Shown here piece by piece: positions 44,879 to 52,995 of a stretch of 64,000 nt of DNA; the first letter of the stretch is position 1; the number at the start of each line of letters is the position of its first letter. This DNA is from Algoriphagus faecimaris (lineage in GTDB: Bacteria > Bacteroidota > Bacteroidia > Cytophagales > Cyclobacteriaceae), in the NCBI RefSeq assembly GCF_900101705.1, contig NZ_FNAC01000022.1:1-64000 (forward strand), given 5' to 3'. The position numbers were made by a program, and so were the translations under genes. The notes beneath the pieces were generated by a model. The model did not search any database, was not told where the DNA came from, and worked only from the letters and a program-made list of their open reading frames with translations.

Positions 44879-45292
44879 ATGAAAAAAATTTTATTTACAG
44901 CGATTTTTGGCCTATTTTCCTTGCTAAGCTATTCGCAGACTACCGTTTCTTATCATCAAAGCAACCTTCCTTTTGTAGGGATAAATACACAACTGGGTGA
45001 ACGATGGCTGCCTGAACTTCGAATAGGGACAGACAATTTTGTAGAAAATCTCAGTCTTGAAGTCGTAGGAAACTACATGGTCAAGTCTGACGAGGACAAG
45101 CAAATTTACCTAGGTCTAGGTGGTAGACTCAACTTGTTTGAAGGGGTAGTAGTACCATTGGGGATTAATTATTACCCTTTTGATAAAAAAGATTTTGGCT
45201 TTCACATGGAGGCGGCACCCATCATTACTTTTAATAATGGGGCCTTATTCAGAGCGTCGTTTGGTATACGCTACCGATTTTTGAAAGATTAG
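44879..45292 (+). CDS. Small exported protein, beta-barrel-like, unknown function
   Basis: A 137-residue protein with a signal peptide (ILFTAIFGLFSLLSYSQ) and alternating hydrophobic strands (IGTDNFVENLSLEVVGNYMV, IYLGLGGRLNLFEGVVVPLG, APIITFNNGALFRASFGIRY). The C-terminal RYRFLKD is reminiscent of outer-membrane barrel ends, so it may be a small outer-membrane protein. No known family was recognised. It lies 28 bases after the thioesterase gene and converges with a trmH-like gene. Confidence 0.65.
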   Translation: MKKILFTAIFGLFSLLSYSQTTVSYHQSNLPFVGINTQLGERWLPELRIGTDNFVENLSLEVVGNYMVKSDEDKQIYLGLGGRLNLFEGVVVPLGINYYPFDKKDFGFHMEAAPIITFNNGALFRASFGIRYRFLKD

Positions 45293-45297
45293 AGGGT

Positions 45298-45831
45298 TTA
45301 AAACTGCTCCAATTTTATCATCAAATCCCAAACTGCTATTCCGAGAGAAACAGAAATGTTGAGCGAGTGCTTGGTTCCCAATTGAGGGATTTCAAGCACT
45401 TGATCACATTTTTTTAAAACGGCATCTTCCACTCCAAAAACTTCATTGCCAAATATCAAGGCGTATTTTCCCCCTTTTTTGGGAGTAAATTCATTAAGCA
45501 TTACCGAGCGATCCACTTGCTCCAAGGCACAGATTTGATATCCGTCGGCTTGGAGTTTATCCACCGCGTCTAGGGTATTGAGACTGTATTCCCACTCCAC
45601 TGATTCGGTAGCCCCGAGAGCAGTTTTTTGTATATCCCGATGAGGGGGAGTTCCGGTGATACCGCAGAGGTAAATCTTTTCTATACGGAAGGCATCTCCT
45701 GTTCGAAAAGCAGAACCCACATTGTTTAGGCTGCGAACATTGTCAAGCACCAATACAATTGGGGACTTTTCCTTTTCCTTAAACTCCTCTACTGAGAGCC
45801 TTTCGAGCTCCTCCATGCTTAATTTCTTCAT
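45298..45831 (-). CDS. SpoU/TrmH-family RNA 2'-O-methyltransferase
   Basis: A 177-residue SPOUT methyltransferase. Motif 1 is LVLDNVRSLNNVGSAFRTGD, motif 2 is ALIFGNEVFGVEDAVL and motif 3 is LEIPQLGTKHSLNISVSLGI, forming the trefoil-knot SAM site. It lacks an N-terminal L30e-like substrate domain, so it is the short TrmL/TrmH type and probably methylates tRNA. It is divergent from mutS with 80 bases between. Confidence 0.9.
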   Translation of the reverse strand: MKKLSMEELERLSVEEFKEKEKSPIVLVLDNVRSLNNVGSAFRTGDAFRIEKIYLCGITGTPPHRDIQKTALGATESVEWEYSLNTLDAVDKLQADGYQICALEQVDRSVMLNEFTPKKGGKYALIFGNEVFGVEDAVLKKCDQVLEIPQLGTKHSLNISVSLGIAVWDLMIKLEQF

Positions 45832-45911
45832 CTTTTTTGATCTACCTTGCTTATCGGTTATTTTCAGACTTTATTCGAAGCCCCAAATTTAAAAGAAATA
45901 TATCCCTACCT

Positions 45912-48518
45912 ATGAGCAAGTCCAAAGATGGAAAAGAAACTCCACTGATGAAGCAATATAATGCGATCAAAGCCAAGCATCCTGGTGCTTTGCTCTTGTT
46001 TCGTGTGGGGGATTTTTACGAGACTTTTGGCGAGGATGCCATCAAGGCCTCCAAGGTCCTTGATATCGTGTTGACCAAGCGCGCAAATGGTGCTGCCTCC
46101 CATATTGAATTGGCAGGTTTCCCCCACCATTCCTTGGACACCTATCTGCCCAAACTGGTCCGTGCGGGAAATCGAGTGGCCATCTGTGATCAGCTTGAGG
46201 ATCCTAAATCAGTGAAAGGGATTGTCAAAAGGGGTGTGACCGAACTGGTAACTCCCGGCTTATCCTACAATGATCAAGTATTGGATACCCGAAAAAACAA
46301 TTACCTGGCCTCTATACATTTTGGAAAGGAAACCCATGGAATTGCATTTTTGGATGTCTCTACGGGAGAATACATGTGTGCAGAGGGAAATGCCGCCTAC
46401 ATCGAAAAGCTACTTCAAAGTTTTGCTCCTGCAGAACTCATCTATTCCAAAGCGGCTAAAAAGACTGCTGCGGAAGTCGTCAAAAATGATTTCATCACCT
46501 TCCACTGTGAGGACTGGGTATTTCAATTTGATTTTGCTTATGAAAAACTCAAAAATCATTTTGAAACAGCCAATCTGAAAGGCTTTGGGATAGAGGATTT
46601 AGCTTTGGGAATCACTGCTGCCGGAGCTATTTTGTATTATTTGGAAGAGACGGAGCATCGGGAGGTTCAGCATATTTCGGCGATTTCCCGCATAGCTGAG
46701 GAGAAATATGTCTGGCTGGATAAATTTACGATACGTAATTTGGAGTTGGTTTTTCCTCAGCATGAGGGCGGAGTTCCTTTGATTCAGATTTTGGATCAGA
46801 CAGTCACCCCCATGGGTTCTAGAATGATGAAAAAATGGATGGTTTTGCCATTGAAAGAAAAGTCCCAAATAGAGGAGCGCCTAAATGTGGTTGATTTTTT
46901 TCATCAAAACCATGATTTGATCGAAGAGATCATCTCTCAGTTGCGGCATATAGGTGACTTGGAGCGCTTGATTTCCAAAGTAGTCGTAGGTCGTGCCAAT
47001 CCAAGGGAAATGAATCAAATCAGACGGGCACTGAAGTCTATTTTACCGATCAAGGAGCTCCTGAAAAATCAGGAAAATGCAACTCTCAAACGGCTTTCTG
47101 ATCAAATATACCCTTGCGAATACCTCCTTGAAAAAATCGAAAATGAACTCCAAGAAGATGCCCCCATGCTGGTACATCAGGGAGGAGTCATAAAAGATGG
47201 AGTTGATCCACAATTGGATGAATACCGTCAACTGGCTAATTCAGGAAAGGATTACCTTGTACAAATACAGCAGCGGGAAGTACAAAAAACCGGTATTTCC
47301 TCTCTCAAAATAGCCTTTAACAAAGTCTTTGGCTATTATCTGGAAGTGACTCATGCACATAAAGACAAGGTGCCTCAAGACTGGATTCGTAAGCAGACAC
47401 TAGTCAATGCCGAGCGATACATCACGCCGGAACTGAAAGACTATGAGGAAAAAATCCTGAATGCCGAGGAGCGAATGATTATTCTAGAGCAGAGGTTTTT
47501 TCAGGAGTTAGTTCAGGAGGCAGCACAGTATGTCACTCATATTCAGCAAAATGCCCGAATAATTGGTACCTTGGATGCCCTACTTTCTTTTGCCAAAGTA
47601 GCTTTGACCAATAATTATTCCCGCCCCAAAGTGTCGGATACCGAAAGTCTGGAAATCAAAGACGGCAGGCACCCGGTGATTGAGAAGCAATTGCCCCCCG
47701 GAGAGGAATACATTCCCAATGATATCTATTTGGATCACGATAGTCAGCAGATCATGATCATCACCGGACCCAATATGGCGGGTAAGTCGGCCCTCTTGAG
47801 ACAGACTGCTTTGATTGTTCTGATGGCGCAGATGGGTAGTTTTGTGCCTGCATCCTTTGCCAGATTGGGAATCATCGATAAGGTATTTACTCGAGTAGGT
47901 GCTTCAGATAACCTTTCCCGTGGTGAATCTACCTTTATGGTGGAGATGACCGAGACAGCAAGTATTCTGAATAATCTCTCGGATAGGAGCTTGGTCTTGA
48001 TGGATGAGATCGGGAGAGGCACATCTACCTACGATGGGATTTCTATTGCTTGGTCCATCGTGGAGTTTTTACATAATCATCCCACTTTCAAAGCCAAAAC
48101 CTTATTTGCAACTCACTACCACGAATTAAACCAACTGACGCAGGATTTTCCCCGGATCAAAAACTTTAATGTAGCTGTCAAGGAAGTAGGAAATAAGGTG
48201 ATTTTTATGCGAAAACTGAAAGAAGGGGGTAGTGAGCATAGCTTTGGTATTCATGTAGCACAAATGGCCGGAATGCCCAATCCTGTGGTACTGAGAGCGG
48301 CTGAAATCATGTCTCATCTAGAAAAAGACAAAGCGATGCAAGAGGGAAAAGACTCGGCGAAATCCATTCCCAAAAACAATTATCAGTTGAGCCTTTTCGA
48401 GATGGACCCTAAATTCAAAGAAGCTAAAGAGCTGATTGATCAAATCGACATCAACTCTATATCTCCGATTGAGGCACTTTTAAAGCTTCATGAGGTCAAA
48501 AAGAAACTAGAGGGATAA
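45912..48518 (+). CDS. mutS: DNA mismatch repair protein MutS
   Basis: 868 residues from ATG 45912; the frame is open to 45837 but MSKSKDGKETPLMKQYNAIK is the natural start. The N-terminal mismatch-reading Phe-x-Glu lies in LFRVGDFYETFGEDA. The ATPase has Walker A GPNMAGKSALLRQTALIVL near residue 620, LSRGESTFMVEMTE, LMDEIGRGTSTYDGISIAW and ATHYHELNQL. It initiates mismatch repair with MutL, which is not in the window. It is divergent from the trmH-like gene and followed by a PAS-LuxR gene 52 bases on. Confidence 0.97.
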   Translation: MSKSKDGKETPLMKQYNAIKAKHPGALLLFRVGDFYETFGEDAIKASKVLDIVLTKRANGAASHIELAGFPHHSLDTYLPKLVRAGNRVAICDQLEDPKSVKGIVKRGVTELVTPGLSYNDQVLDTRKNNYLASIHFGKETHGIAFLDVSTGEYMCAEGNAAYIEKLLQSFAPAELIYSKAAKKTAAEVVKNDFITFHCEDWVFQFDFAYEKLKNHFETANLKGFGIEDLALGITAAGAILYYLEETEHREVQHISAISRIAEEKYVWLDKFTIRNLELVFPQHEGGVPLIQILDQTVTPMGSRMMKKWMVLPLKEKSQIEERLNVVDFFHQNHDLIEEIISQLRHIGDLERLISKVVVGRANPREMNQIRRALKSILPIKELLKNQENATLKRLSDQIYPCEYLLEKIENELQEDAPMLVHQGGVIKDGVDPQLDEYRQLANSGKDYLVQIQQREVQKTGISSLKIAFNKVFGYYLEVTHAHKDKVPQDWIRKQTLVNAERYITPELKDYEEKILNAEERMIILEQRFFQELVQEAAQYVTHIQQNARIIGTLDALLSFAKVALTNNYSRPKVSDTESLEIKDGRHPVIEKQLPPGEEYIPNDIYLDHDSQQIMIITGPNMAGKSALLRQTALIVLMAQMGSFVPASFARLGIIDKVFTRVGASDNLSRGESTFMVEMTETASILNNLSDRSLVLMDEIGRGTSTYDGISIAWSIVEFLHNHPTFKAKTLFATHYHELNQLTQDFPRIKNFNVAVKEVGNKVIFMRKLKEGGSEHSFGIHVAQMAGMPNPVVLRAAEIMSHLEKDKAMQEGKDSAKSIPKNNYQLSLFEMDPKFKEAKELIDQIDINSISPIEALLKLHEVKKKLEG

Positions 48519-48570
48519 AAATTGGTTTTTATATGTAAATTATCGCAATTAAAGCGAATACGTGATTTGA

Positions 48571-49368
48571 ATGGATAAGGTATTATTAAAAGACCTCCGC
48601 AAACAGGATAAATACACTAAGTTTTTCAGTGATTGGGCCAAGCAGGAGTTTAAGGCACATCCCAATGAAAAAAAGCTGATTGAAAACTTAGAGGTACTCA
48701 GCCAAAACATTGGTATGAGAGAAGGATTGGTTATTGCCTGTTTCGATTATAGAAATTTAAGCCTTGCTTTTTTTACGGGAGAGGTAGAAAGCCTGACGGG
48801 TTATCCGGAGTCGGTATTTCGAAAAAAAGGAATGGAGGCAGCTTTTACCATGATTCATGAAGAAGATCGTGCTGAGCTTTTTAGATTTCAAAAAATAGTC
48901 TTCGAGGCTTTTCATCAGTTGACATTGCAGCAGCGCCATTCCTTTGAGTTTTCATATACGACCCGATGGGTGCATCGCACCACTCGAGAAGTAATTTGGG
49001 TGATGGGAAAAGTGCGTCCCTATTTGATTGATGAAAAGGGCAATTTTGCCATGGATCTACATATCATAGTGCAGCTATTGACTCCACCCAAAGAAAAGGG
49101 TTATGATTGGACCTATTCTTATACCAAAGAAGACGGTACTAGGGTTTTGGTCAGTAAAAACTCTCCTGACAGAAGGCAAATCAAGCTGACGAAAAAAGAA
49201 AAGGAAATTATCAAAATGATCTTGGAAGGCCTAGGGTCCAAAGAAATTGGTGAAAGCATGAATATTTCCATCAATACGGTTTCTACCCACCGAAAAAATA
49301 TTCTGCGGAAATTAGGAGCAAAATCTACGGCTGAAATGGTGAAGATTATTGCTTCTTATGATTTTTAA
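48571..49368 (+). CDS. PAS-domain LuxR-type transcriptional regulator
   Basis: A 265-residue one-component regulator. A PAS-like sensor spans about residues 55-170 (EGLVIACFDYRNLSLAFFTG, SLTGYPESVF, MIHEEDR), and a C-terminal LuxR helix-turn-helix reads IKLTKKEKEIIKMILEGLG, SKEIGESMNISINTVSTHRK. No receiver domain or kinase neighbour is present, so it probably senses a small molecule or redox state directly. Targets are unknown. Confidence 0.86.
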   Translation: MDKVLLKDLRKQDKYTKFFSDWAKQEFKAHPNEKKLIENLEVLSQNIGMREGLVIACFDYRNLSLAFFTGEVESLTGYPESVFRKKGMEAAFTMIHEEDRAELFRFQKIVFEAFHQLTLQQRHSFEFSYTTRWVHRTTREVIWVMGKVRPYLIDEKGNFAMDLHIIVQLLTPPKEKGYDWTYSYTKEDGTRVLVSKNSPDRRQIKLTKKEKEIIKMILEGLGSKEIGESMNISINTVSTHRKNILRKLGAKSTAEMVKIIASYDF

Positions 49369-49435
49369 TACAAGCTGAATATCAATTAAATGCAGGGATA
49401 GAAAGAATATTTGTAAAATTTTCCTCTACGAAATA

Positions 49436-49465
49436 TTGTAAAAATCAAAGAGGAACTTACCTTTG
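49436..49465 (+). promoter_or_regulatory. Promoter for the tRNA-Gly/tRNA-Leu unit
   Basis: TTG at 49436-49438, a 19-base spacer, then TACCTTTG at 49458-49465: an exact fit to the Bacteroidota primary-sigma pattern TTG-N19-TAnnTTTG. Transcription would start around 49472, about 35 bases ahead of tRNA-Gly. Confidence 0.8.
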
Positions 49466-49507
49466 CATCCACAAATCACTCGGATCACGTTTCGGGTTTT
49501 GACATAA

Positions 49508-49580
<73 letters not shown>

Positions 49581-49583
49581 CAA

Positions 49584-49610
49584 GACAAGCCCTTGCAAAA
49601 GGGCTTTGTC
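49584..49610 (+). terminator. Hairpin between the two tRNA genes
   Basis: GACAAGCCCTT pairs imperfectly with AAGGGCTTTGTC around a GCAA-type loop, followed by GTTTTAAG. It could be a weak terminator or a processing signal separating tRNA-Gly and tRNA-Leu. Confidence 0.5.
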
Positions 49611-49650
49611 GTTTTAAGTTAAAAGTAGCTCAGGCATAGTTCGGAGTGAA

Positions 49651-49734
49651 GCCGGGATGGTGGAATTGGTAGACACGCAAGACTTAAAATCTTGTGTCCA
49701 TCTGGACGTGCGGGTTCAAGTCCCGCTCCTGGTA
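49651..49734 (+). tRNA. tRNA-Leu (anticodon UAA)
   Basis: 84 bases with a long variable arm, as in class II tRNAs. Acceptor GCCGGGA pairs with TCCTGGT using two G-U pairs; the anticodon arm is CAAGA-CTTAAAA-TCTTG with anticodon UAA; the T arm holds GGTTCAAGTCC. No encoded CCA. A terminator hairpin follows directly. Confidence 0.96.
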
Positions 49735-49739
49735 CAGAA

Positions 49740-49765
49740 GCCTCGCAGAAATGCGGGGCTTTTTG
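49740..49765 (+). terminator. Terminator after tRNA-Leu
   Basis: GCCTCGC / GCGGGGC (one G-U pair) around a 6-base loop, followed by TTTTTG. It ends the tRNA transcript just before the MscS gene. Confidence 0.82.
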
Positions 49766-49801
49766 TATTTTGAGGCATTATTTACTTTTAACCACCAGAA
49801 C

Positions 49802-50662
49802 ATGGACTTAAGGAGCTACTTTACCTTCGATTGGGATTCCTATCAACACATCGCTATTACCGCAGCTATTGCGATAGCGATCCTTATTGTATTTTATTTG
49901 GTGGCCAATTTACTTCAAAGGCTCCTCAGAAAGCGCCTTATGCGCCGAATGGATGATCCCCTTCTAGCCAATTTTCTCTCGGTGATTTTTAGATTGTTGA
50001 TCTTATTGATTGGCTTTATGGTCGTCTTCCGAGTAGTGGGTCTTACGGGAGTGGTTTCTGGGCTTTTGGCTGGAGCCGGCATCACGGCTTTCGTCATTGG
50101 TTTTGCCCTCAAGGACATAGGAGAAAATTTTCTTGCAGGAATACTCCTAGCCTTCAAACGACCCTTCCGGGTAGGAGATGTCGTGGATATCAATGGAATA
50201 AGCGGAAAAGTAGTGACTCTAAATCTCCGTGATACTCAAATCAAAACTGCAGATGGCAAAGATGTCTTCATCCCGAATGCTAACATCATCAAAAATGCTT
50301 TGGTCAACTTTACCATTGACGGGTATCTTCGATATGATTTTGTGATCGGGCTAGATTACGGATCCGATTATCAAGGAGCCATGGACCTGATTATTCAAGA
50401 AGTCAGTCAAGTAAAGGGGGTACTCAGTGAAGTAAAGCAGCCGAATATTTGGATTGCTGATTTGGCAGAAAGTACCTTGAATCTTCGAGTGACCTTCTGG
50501 GTGGATACTTTTAATCCTACAGTATCAGATCTGAAAGTTAAATCTCAGGTAATTATTCGTGTGCTTCAGGCGCTAGAAAAGGCTGGTTATAATCTTCCTT
50601 CCCGTATCCTAGAGCTTAAAAATCACCAAAACCTGCCTTTATCGATCCAGAATCCCCTTTAA
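49802..50662 (+). CDS. MscS-family mechanosensitive channel
   Basis: 286 residues from ATG 49802; upstream in-frame sequence runs into the tRNA-Leu gene and cannot be coding. Three membrane segments: one beginning near residue 17 (HIAITAAIAIAILIVFYLVA), one near residue 60, and the pore-lining TM3 VVSGLLAGAGITAFVIGFAL. It is followed by KDIGENFLAGILLAFKRPFR and GDVVDINGISGKVVTLNLRD, the typical beta domain, then FIPNANIIKN. It protects cells from hypo-osmotic shock. Its 3' end overlaps a converging gene by 24 bases. Confidence 0.93.
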   Translation: MDLRSYFTFDWDSYQHIAITAAIAIAILIVFYLVANLLQRLLRKRLMRRMDDPLLANFLSVIFRLLILLIGFMVVFRVVGLTGVVSGLLAGAGITAFVIGFALKDIGENFLAGILLAFKRPFRVGDVVDINGISGKVVTLNLRDTQIKTADGKDVFIPNANIIKNALVNFTIDGYLRYDFVIGLDYGSDYQGAMDLIIQEVSQVKGVLSEVKQPNIWIADLAESTLNLRVTFWVDTFNPTVSDLKVKSQVIIRVLQALEKAGYNLPSRILELKNHQNLPLSIQNPL

Positions 50663-51106
50663 GTCTGCCGGAGAATAGTTGACAGACTTGAGTGTTTTAC
50701 GATCACCCTCTCTAAATACCAAGAAGAGATCTCCTTCTTTTTCATAAAAACATTCTGTGCCTTTGAGCTTATAATGGGCTACAGTGGCTTGGGCTTCAGC
50801 CTCAGTCAGACAGGCTTTGCTCATGTTGGACCGCTGTACCTCGTCGAAAAGCATCTTGAATTTTTCTCCTAGCCCAAACTCCAAAATGGCACCTGATAAC
50901 ACATACTGCAAATCACAAAGCGCATCTGCAATCTCCACCAAGTCTTTTTGCTTGATTGCCTCCTCTAGTTCTTTGAGCTCCTCTGCCAAAAGTGATACCC
51001 GAAGAGCACAGCGGGTTTCATCTGGAATTTGAGGACTGGGAAGGACAGGGTGCTTAAAAGTCTCATGAAAAAGTGCTACCGATGTGAGTGATTTAGGATC
51101 TTGCAT
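50639..51106 (-). CDS. MazG-like/PRA-PH-type nucleoside triphosphate pyrophosphohydrolase
   Basis: A 155-residue all-alpha NTP pyrophosphatase. The metal-binding signature is SLLAEELKELEEAIKQKDLV followed by EIADALCDLQYVLSG, i.e. EExxE...ExxD. The first half resembles phage and bacterial MazG-like proteins that hydrolyse (d)NTPs to monophosphates; the C-terminal 50 residues are a separate Lys-rich part. It may cleanse the nucleotide pool. It overlaps the converging mscS gene end by 24 bases. Confidence 0.85.
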   Translation of the reverse strand: MQDPKSLTSVALFHETFKHPVLPSPQIPDETRCALRVSLLAEELKELEEAIKQKDLVEIADALCDLQYVLSGAILEFGLGEKFKMLFDEVQRSNMSKACLTEAEAQATVAHYKLKGTECFYEKEGDLFLVFREGDRKTLKSVNYSPADLKGILDR

Positions 51107-51143
51107 GGATTGTTGTTCTGGTTTTGGAAGGTCGAAGTAAATA

Positions 51144-51183
51144 AAAAAGAGGCTGATGGTAAAAATTCACCAGCCTCTTTTTT
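51144..51183. terminator. Bidirectional-type terminator
   Basis: AAAAAGAGGCTG pairs with CAGCCTCTTTTT around a 15-base loop. The A-run on one side and the T-run on the other allow use on either strand; on the minus strand it ends the superoxide dismutase transcript. Confidence 0.78.
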
Positions 51184-51197
51184 GATCTTATTTAATA

Positions 51198-51953
51198 TTA
51201 TATAGCCGCGGAGAATCGATCGGCTACGGTTTTCCAGTTGATAATATTCCAAAAGGCAGAAACGTAATCTGCTCTTCGGTTTTGATAGTTTAGGTAGTAG
51301 GCATGCTCCCACACATCTAGCCCAATCAGCGGGGTTCCCTTAAAATCAGAAATATCCATCAAAGGGTTGTCCTGATTGGGGGTAGATCCGATCGCCAATT
51401 TTTTGTCTTCTCCGACGACTAGCCAAGCCCAACCGGAACCAAACCGGGTTCCCGCAGCGCTTTCAAATTGCTCAGCAAAAGACTCAAAACTTCCAAAAGA
51501 ATCGGCGATTGCATCGGCGAGGGCCCCTTCCGGTCTTTCTGCTGCATCGGGACTCATGATTTGCCAAAACAACTCGTGGTTGTAATGCCCTCCTCCGTTA
51601 TTTCTCATTTTGGTGCTGTATTGGGAGATAGATGCTAAGACATCTTCCAAGGGTTTACTGGTATCGACATTTTCTTCTCCTAGGGCATCATTCAGGTTTT
51701 TGGCATATCCTGCAGCATGCTTAGTAAAGTGTATCTCCATCGTCATGGCGTCGATATGTGGTTCCAGCGCAGAAAAATCAAAACTAAGAGGAGTCTGTGT
51801 GTAGCTTGTTGCCAAGATGGAAGTTCCCTCCCCTTTGGCATCATTGCTACAGGCAGAGAAGATCCCTGTGCCTACTACTCCTACAGCAAGACTTGCCTTG
51901 GAGCTGTTGGATAAAAATTTACGACGAGATATTGAGTAGTCTGTAAGTTTCAT
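51198..51953 (-). CDS. Superoxide dismutase (Fe/Mn), exported Tat-type lipoprotein
   Basis: A 251-residue enzyme with an unusual leader: a twin-arginine motif (ISRRKFLSNSSKASLAVGVV, R10-R11) and a lipobox ending at C35 (GIFSAC), so it is probably folded in the cytoplasm, exported by Tat and lipid-anchored. The dismutase body has MEIHFTKHAAGY, GGHYNHELFWQIM and VWEHAYYLNYQNRRADY, providing the three histidine ligands and the Asp. Fe or Mn preference cannot be called by eye. Single gene with its own terminator. Confidence 0.92.
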   Translation of the reverse strand: MKLTDYSISRRKFLSNSSKASLAVGVVGTGIFSACSNDAKGEGTSILATSYTQTPLSFDFSALEPHIDAMTMEIHFTKHAAGYAKNLNDALGEENVDTSKPLEDVLASISQYSTKMRNNGGGHYNHELFWQIMSPDAAERPEGALADAIADSFGSFESFAEQFESAAGTRFGSGWAWLVVGEDKKLAIGSTPNQDNPLMDISDFKGTPLIGLDVWEHAYYLNYQNRRADYVSAFWNIINWKTVADRFSAAI

Positions 51954-52068
51954 TTTTGTTTAACAGTTTTATTTGAAATCGGTTAGAAAATCAACCTGAA
52001 AGTACACATTCTAAAAGGAAATCGGAATTGCTAATCAGACAATTCGTCCGATTTTCTGTCAGTTTGGT

Positions 52069-52076
52069 TAAGTTTG
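52069..52076 (+). promoter_or_regulatory. Possible -7 element for dapF
   Basis: TAAGTTTG matches TAnnTTTG, 59 bases before the dapF ATG. No TTG lies at the proper -33 spacing, so this is tentative. Confidence 0.35.
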
Positions 52077-52135
52077 CAGCTTAACAGGGTCTTGGACAAG
52101 TTTTTGAACCCTAGGTTTCTTCAAAAATTAAAGAA

Positions 52136-52903
52136 ATGATATTCTATAAATATCAAGGCACGGGAAACGACTTCGTCATGATTGATGATCGTGAAAATCA
52201 GTTTGATGATCAGGATTTGAAGTTGATCTCCAGCCTTTGTGACCGCAAGTTTGGGATTGGAGCAGATGGGTTGATTTTGATTCGGAATCATCCCGATTAT
52301 GATTTTGAGATGATTTATTTCAATGCAGACGGTTCACAGAGTATGTGCGGAAATGGTGCCCGGTGTGCTGTAGCTTTTGCGGGATTTTTGGGGGTAGTAC
52401 AAAAGGAAACCCATTTTTTGGCAATTGGTGGACCTCATGAGGCTGTCTTAACCGATGAGGCAGTAGAGTTGAAAATGGGAAATGTCTCAGGAGTACATGA
52501 AGCGGGTGATGATTGCTTTGTCGATACCGGCTCTCCTCATCACATTCGCTTTGTCGATCAGATAGAGCAATATCCCGTAGTGGAAGAAGGTAAGCAGATT
52601 CGCTACGATGAGCGCTATTCTCCGGGAGGGACTAATGTTAACTTTGTCTCTCCTATCCGTGAGGACGAGCTATTTGTCAGAACCTTTGAGCGGGGAGTAG
52701 AAAATGAAACTTTATCCTGTGGTACGGGCGTGACTGCTGCAGCGATTGCCTATGCTCAAGATAAAAAGGAGGCTAATGTGAAAATAAAAACCTTAGGAGG
52801 TCAACTATCCGTTCGATTTAAAAGGAATTCGGATGAATCTATAGAGGATATTTGGCTGACAGGTCCTGCAAAACAAGTCTATAAGGGACAAATCGACCTT
52901 TAA
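52136..52903 (+). CDS. dapF: Diaminopimelate epimerase
   Basis: Converts LL- to meso-diaminopimelate for lysine and peptidoglycan synthesis. 255 residues. The two catalytic cysteines are C71 in ADGSQSMCGNGARC and C195 in ENETLSCGTGVTAAA. The start MIFYKYQGTGNDFVMIDD is the family's N-terminal signature. It is 92 bases upstream of secA on the same strand, so co-transcription is possible. Confidence 0.97.
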   Translation: MIFYKYQGTGNDFVMIDDRENQFDDQDLKLISSLCDRKFGIGADGLILIRNHPDYDFEMIYFNADGSQSMCGNGARCAVAFAGFLGVVQKETHFLAIGGPHEAVLTDEAVELKMGNVSGVHEAGDDCFVDTGSPHHIRFVDQIEQYPVVEEGKQIRYDERYSPGGTNVNFVSPIREDELFVRTFERGVENETLSCGTGVTAAAIAYAQDKKEANVKIKTLGGQLSVRFKRNSDESIEDIWLTGPAKQVYKGQIDL

Positions 52904-52995
52904 ACCCAAAGCCGCTTCAGGGCTATTGGATTTATTATCAATTGTAATAAAAAGGCCTTAATTTTAAAGCCTGATTTCAGAATCAAAAAACAGAC

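Noticed and set aside
49694..49801. N-terminal extension of the MscS gene
   Set aside because: The extra 36 codons lie in tRNA-Leu and its terminator; ATG 49802 is the real start.
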